Positions 63,847 to 64,000 of a stretch of 64,000 nucleotides of DNA are shown one piece after another. The notes below the pieces were generated by a model. It saw nothing but the letters and a program-made list of their open reading frames with translations. It made no database searches and had not been told where the DNA came from. Source of the stretch: Ideonella aquatica. Lineage in GTDB: Bacteria; Pseudomonadota; Gammaproteobacteria; Burkholderiales; Burkholderiaceae_C. The stretch is taken from assembly GCF_018069755.1 (NCBI RefSeq), contig NZ_JAGQDE010000005.1, forward strand, positions 167,659 to 231,658. Direction: 5' to 3'. Each line of letters opens with the position of its first letter. The first letter of the stretch is position 1. Position numbers and translations under genes: made by a program.

Positions 63847-64000
63847 TCATCGGTCGCTGGCAGGGGCGCCCAGCCGGGCCAGCCAGGGTGCGCTGCCCGG
63901 CACCGCCGCCAGACCGGGCCCGGCCCGCTCCGGCAGCGCCGGCTGCGGCTGGCGGGCCGGGGCGGGCCAGGGCTGGTCGGCGCGCTGGCGCGCCCGCGCC
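63847..64000 (-). CDS. imuA: C-terminal tail of a probable ImuA (runs off window end)
   Basis: About 51 residues of an open frame ending at 63847: a Pro/Arg-rich tail with ADQPWPAPARQPQP and PWLARLGAPASDR before the stop. The position directly upstream of imuB on the same strand supports ImuA (SulA/RecA-related), but the visible piece is too short and low-complexity to confirm it. Confidence 0.5.
   Translation of the reverse strand, partial: ARARQRADQPWPAPARQPQPALPERAGPGLAAVPGSAPWLARLGAPASDR

Overview
The window is GC-rich (roughly 70 percent by eye), gene-dense chromosomal DNA from a betaproteobacterium. Gene content (valS, galU, cysM, gcdH with a CaiB-type CoA-transferase, a betaproteobacterial fpr, DUF2339/DUF3999, imuB) and the short intergenic gaps point to Burkholderiales, most likely the Rubrivivax/Leptothrix/Ideonella/Aquabacterium side. 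That placement is inferred from gene content, not from a marker phylogeny. I see no insertion sequence, phage, CRISPR array or rRNA. There is one tRNA, Leu(CAA), at 32190-32274.

Layout. 1-6084: the 5' part of pobA (minus strand), an exported protein of unknown function, a PHB-depolymerase-like esterase, then an unusual run of poorly characterised genes. That run holds a frameshifted toxin-like gene, two paralogous small proteins (one cytoplasmic, one with a signal peptide), an orphan protein, and a protein ending in an RNA-polymerase alpha-CTD-like domain. 6087-11532: MarR regulator divergent from a siderophore-interacting reductase, a DUF4405 membrane protein, YbaK, an aldo/keto reductase, a DUF1439 lipoprotein, and DUF2975 with a YozG-type regulator. 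11534-22331 is the signalling region: a three-gene translationally coupled operon (TonB-dependent receptor, YfiR, GGDEF-EAL), an acyl-CoA synthetase, then a CheB-CheR-PAS fusion coupled to a histidine kinase. 22332-36194 is mostly housekeeping (valS, galU, tusA, NUDIX, cysM, tRNA-Leu, rhomboid) with secreted S41 and S1 proteases.

36224-38734 holds GFA, LysR and a cytoplasmic-type M15 peptidoglycan peptidase next to a small lipoprotein, which I read as an effector/immunity pair. 38952-41326 is glutaryl-CoA dehydrogenase plus CoA-transferase (glutarate/lysine/tryptophan breakdown). 42990-47640 is a tripartite MacAB/TolC-type exporter. 47789-49969 encodes one polypeptide made of two tandem alpha/beta-hydrolase domains. 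49986-56991 holds DUF3999/DUF2339 membrane proteins, a frameshifted TPR gene, a GST and a two-repeat secreted protein. 57237-64000 holds a subtilase, an EptA/2OG-dioxygenase/Gfo-Idh operon, and imuB with the tail of a probable imuA (SOS mutasome).

The best candidates for undescribed biology are the 2878-4641 toxin-like/paralogue cluster, the orphan alpha-CTD protein at 5515-6084, the M15 peptidase/lipoprotein pair at 37569-38734, and the duplicated hydrolase at 47789-49969. Three genes appear broken by single-base frameshifts; these could be real pseudogenes or sequence errors.
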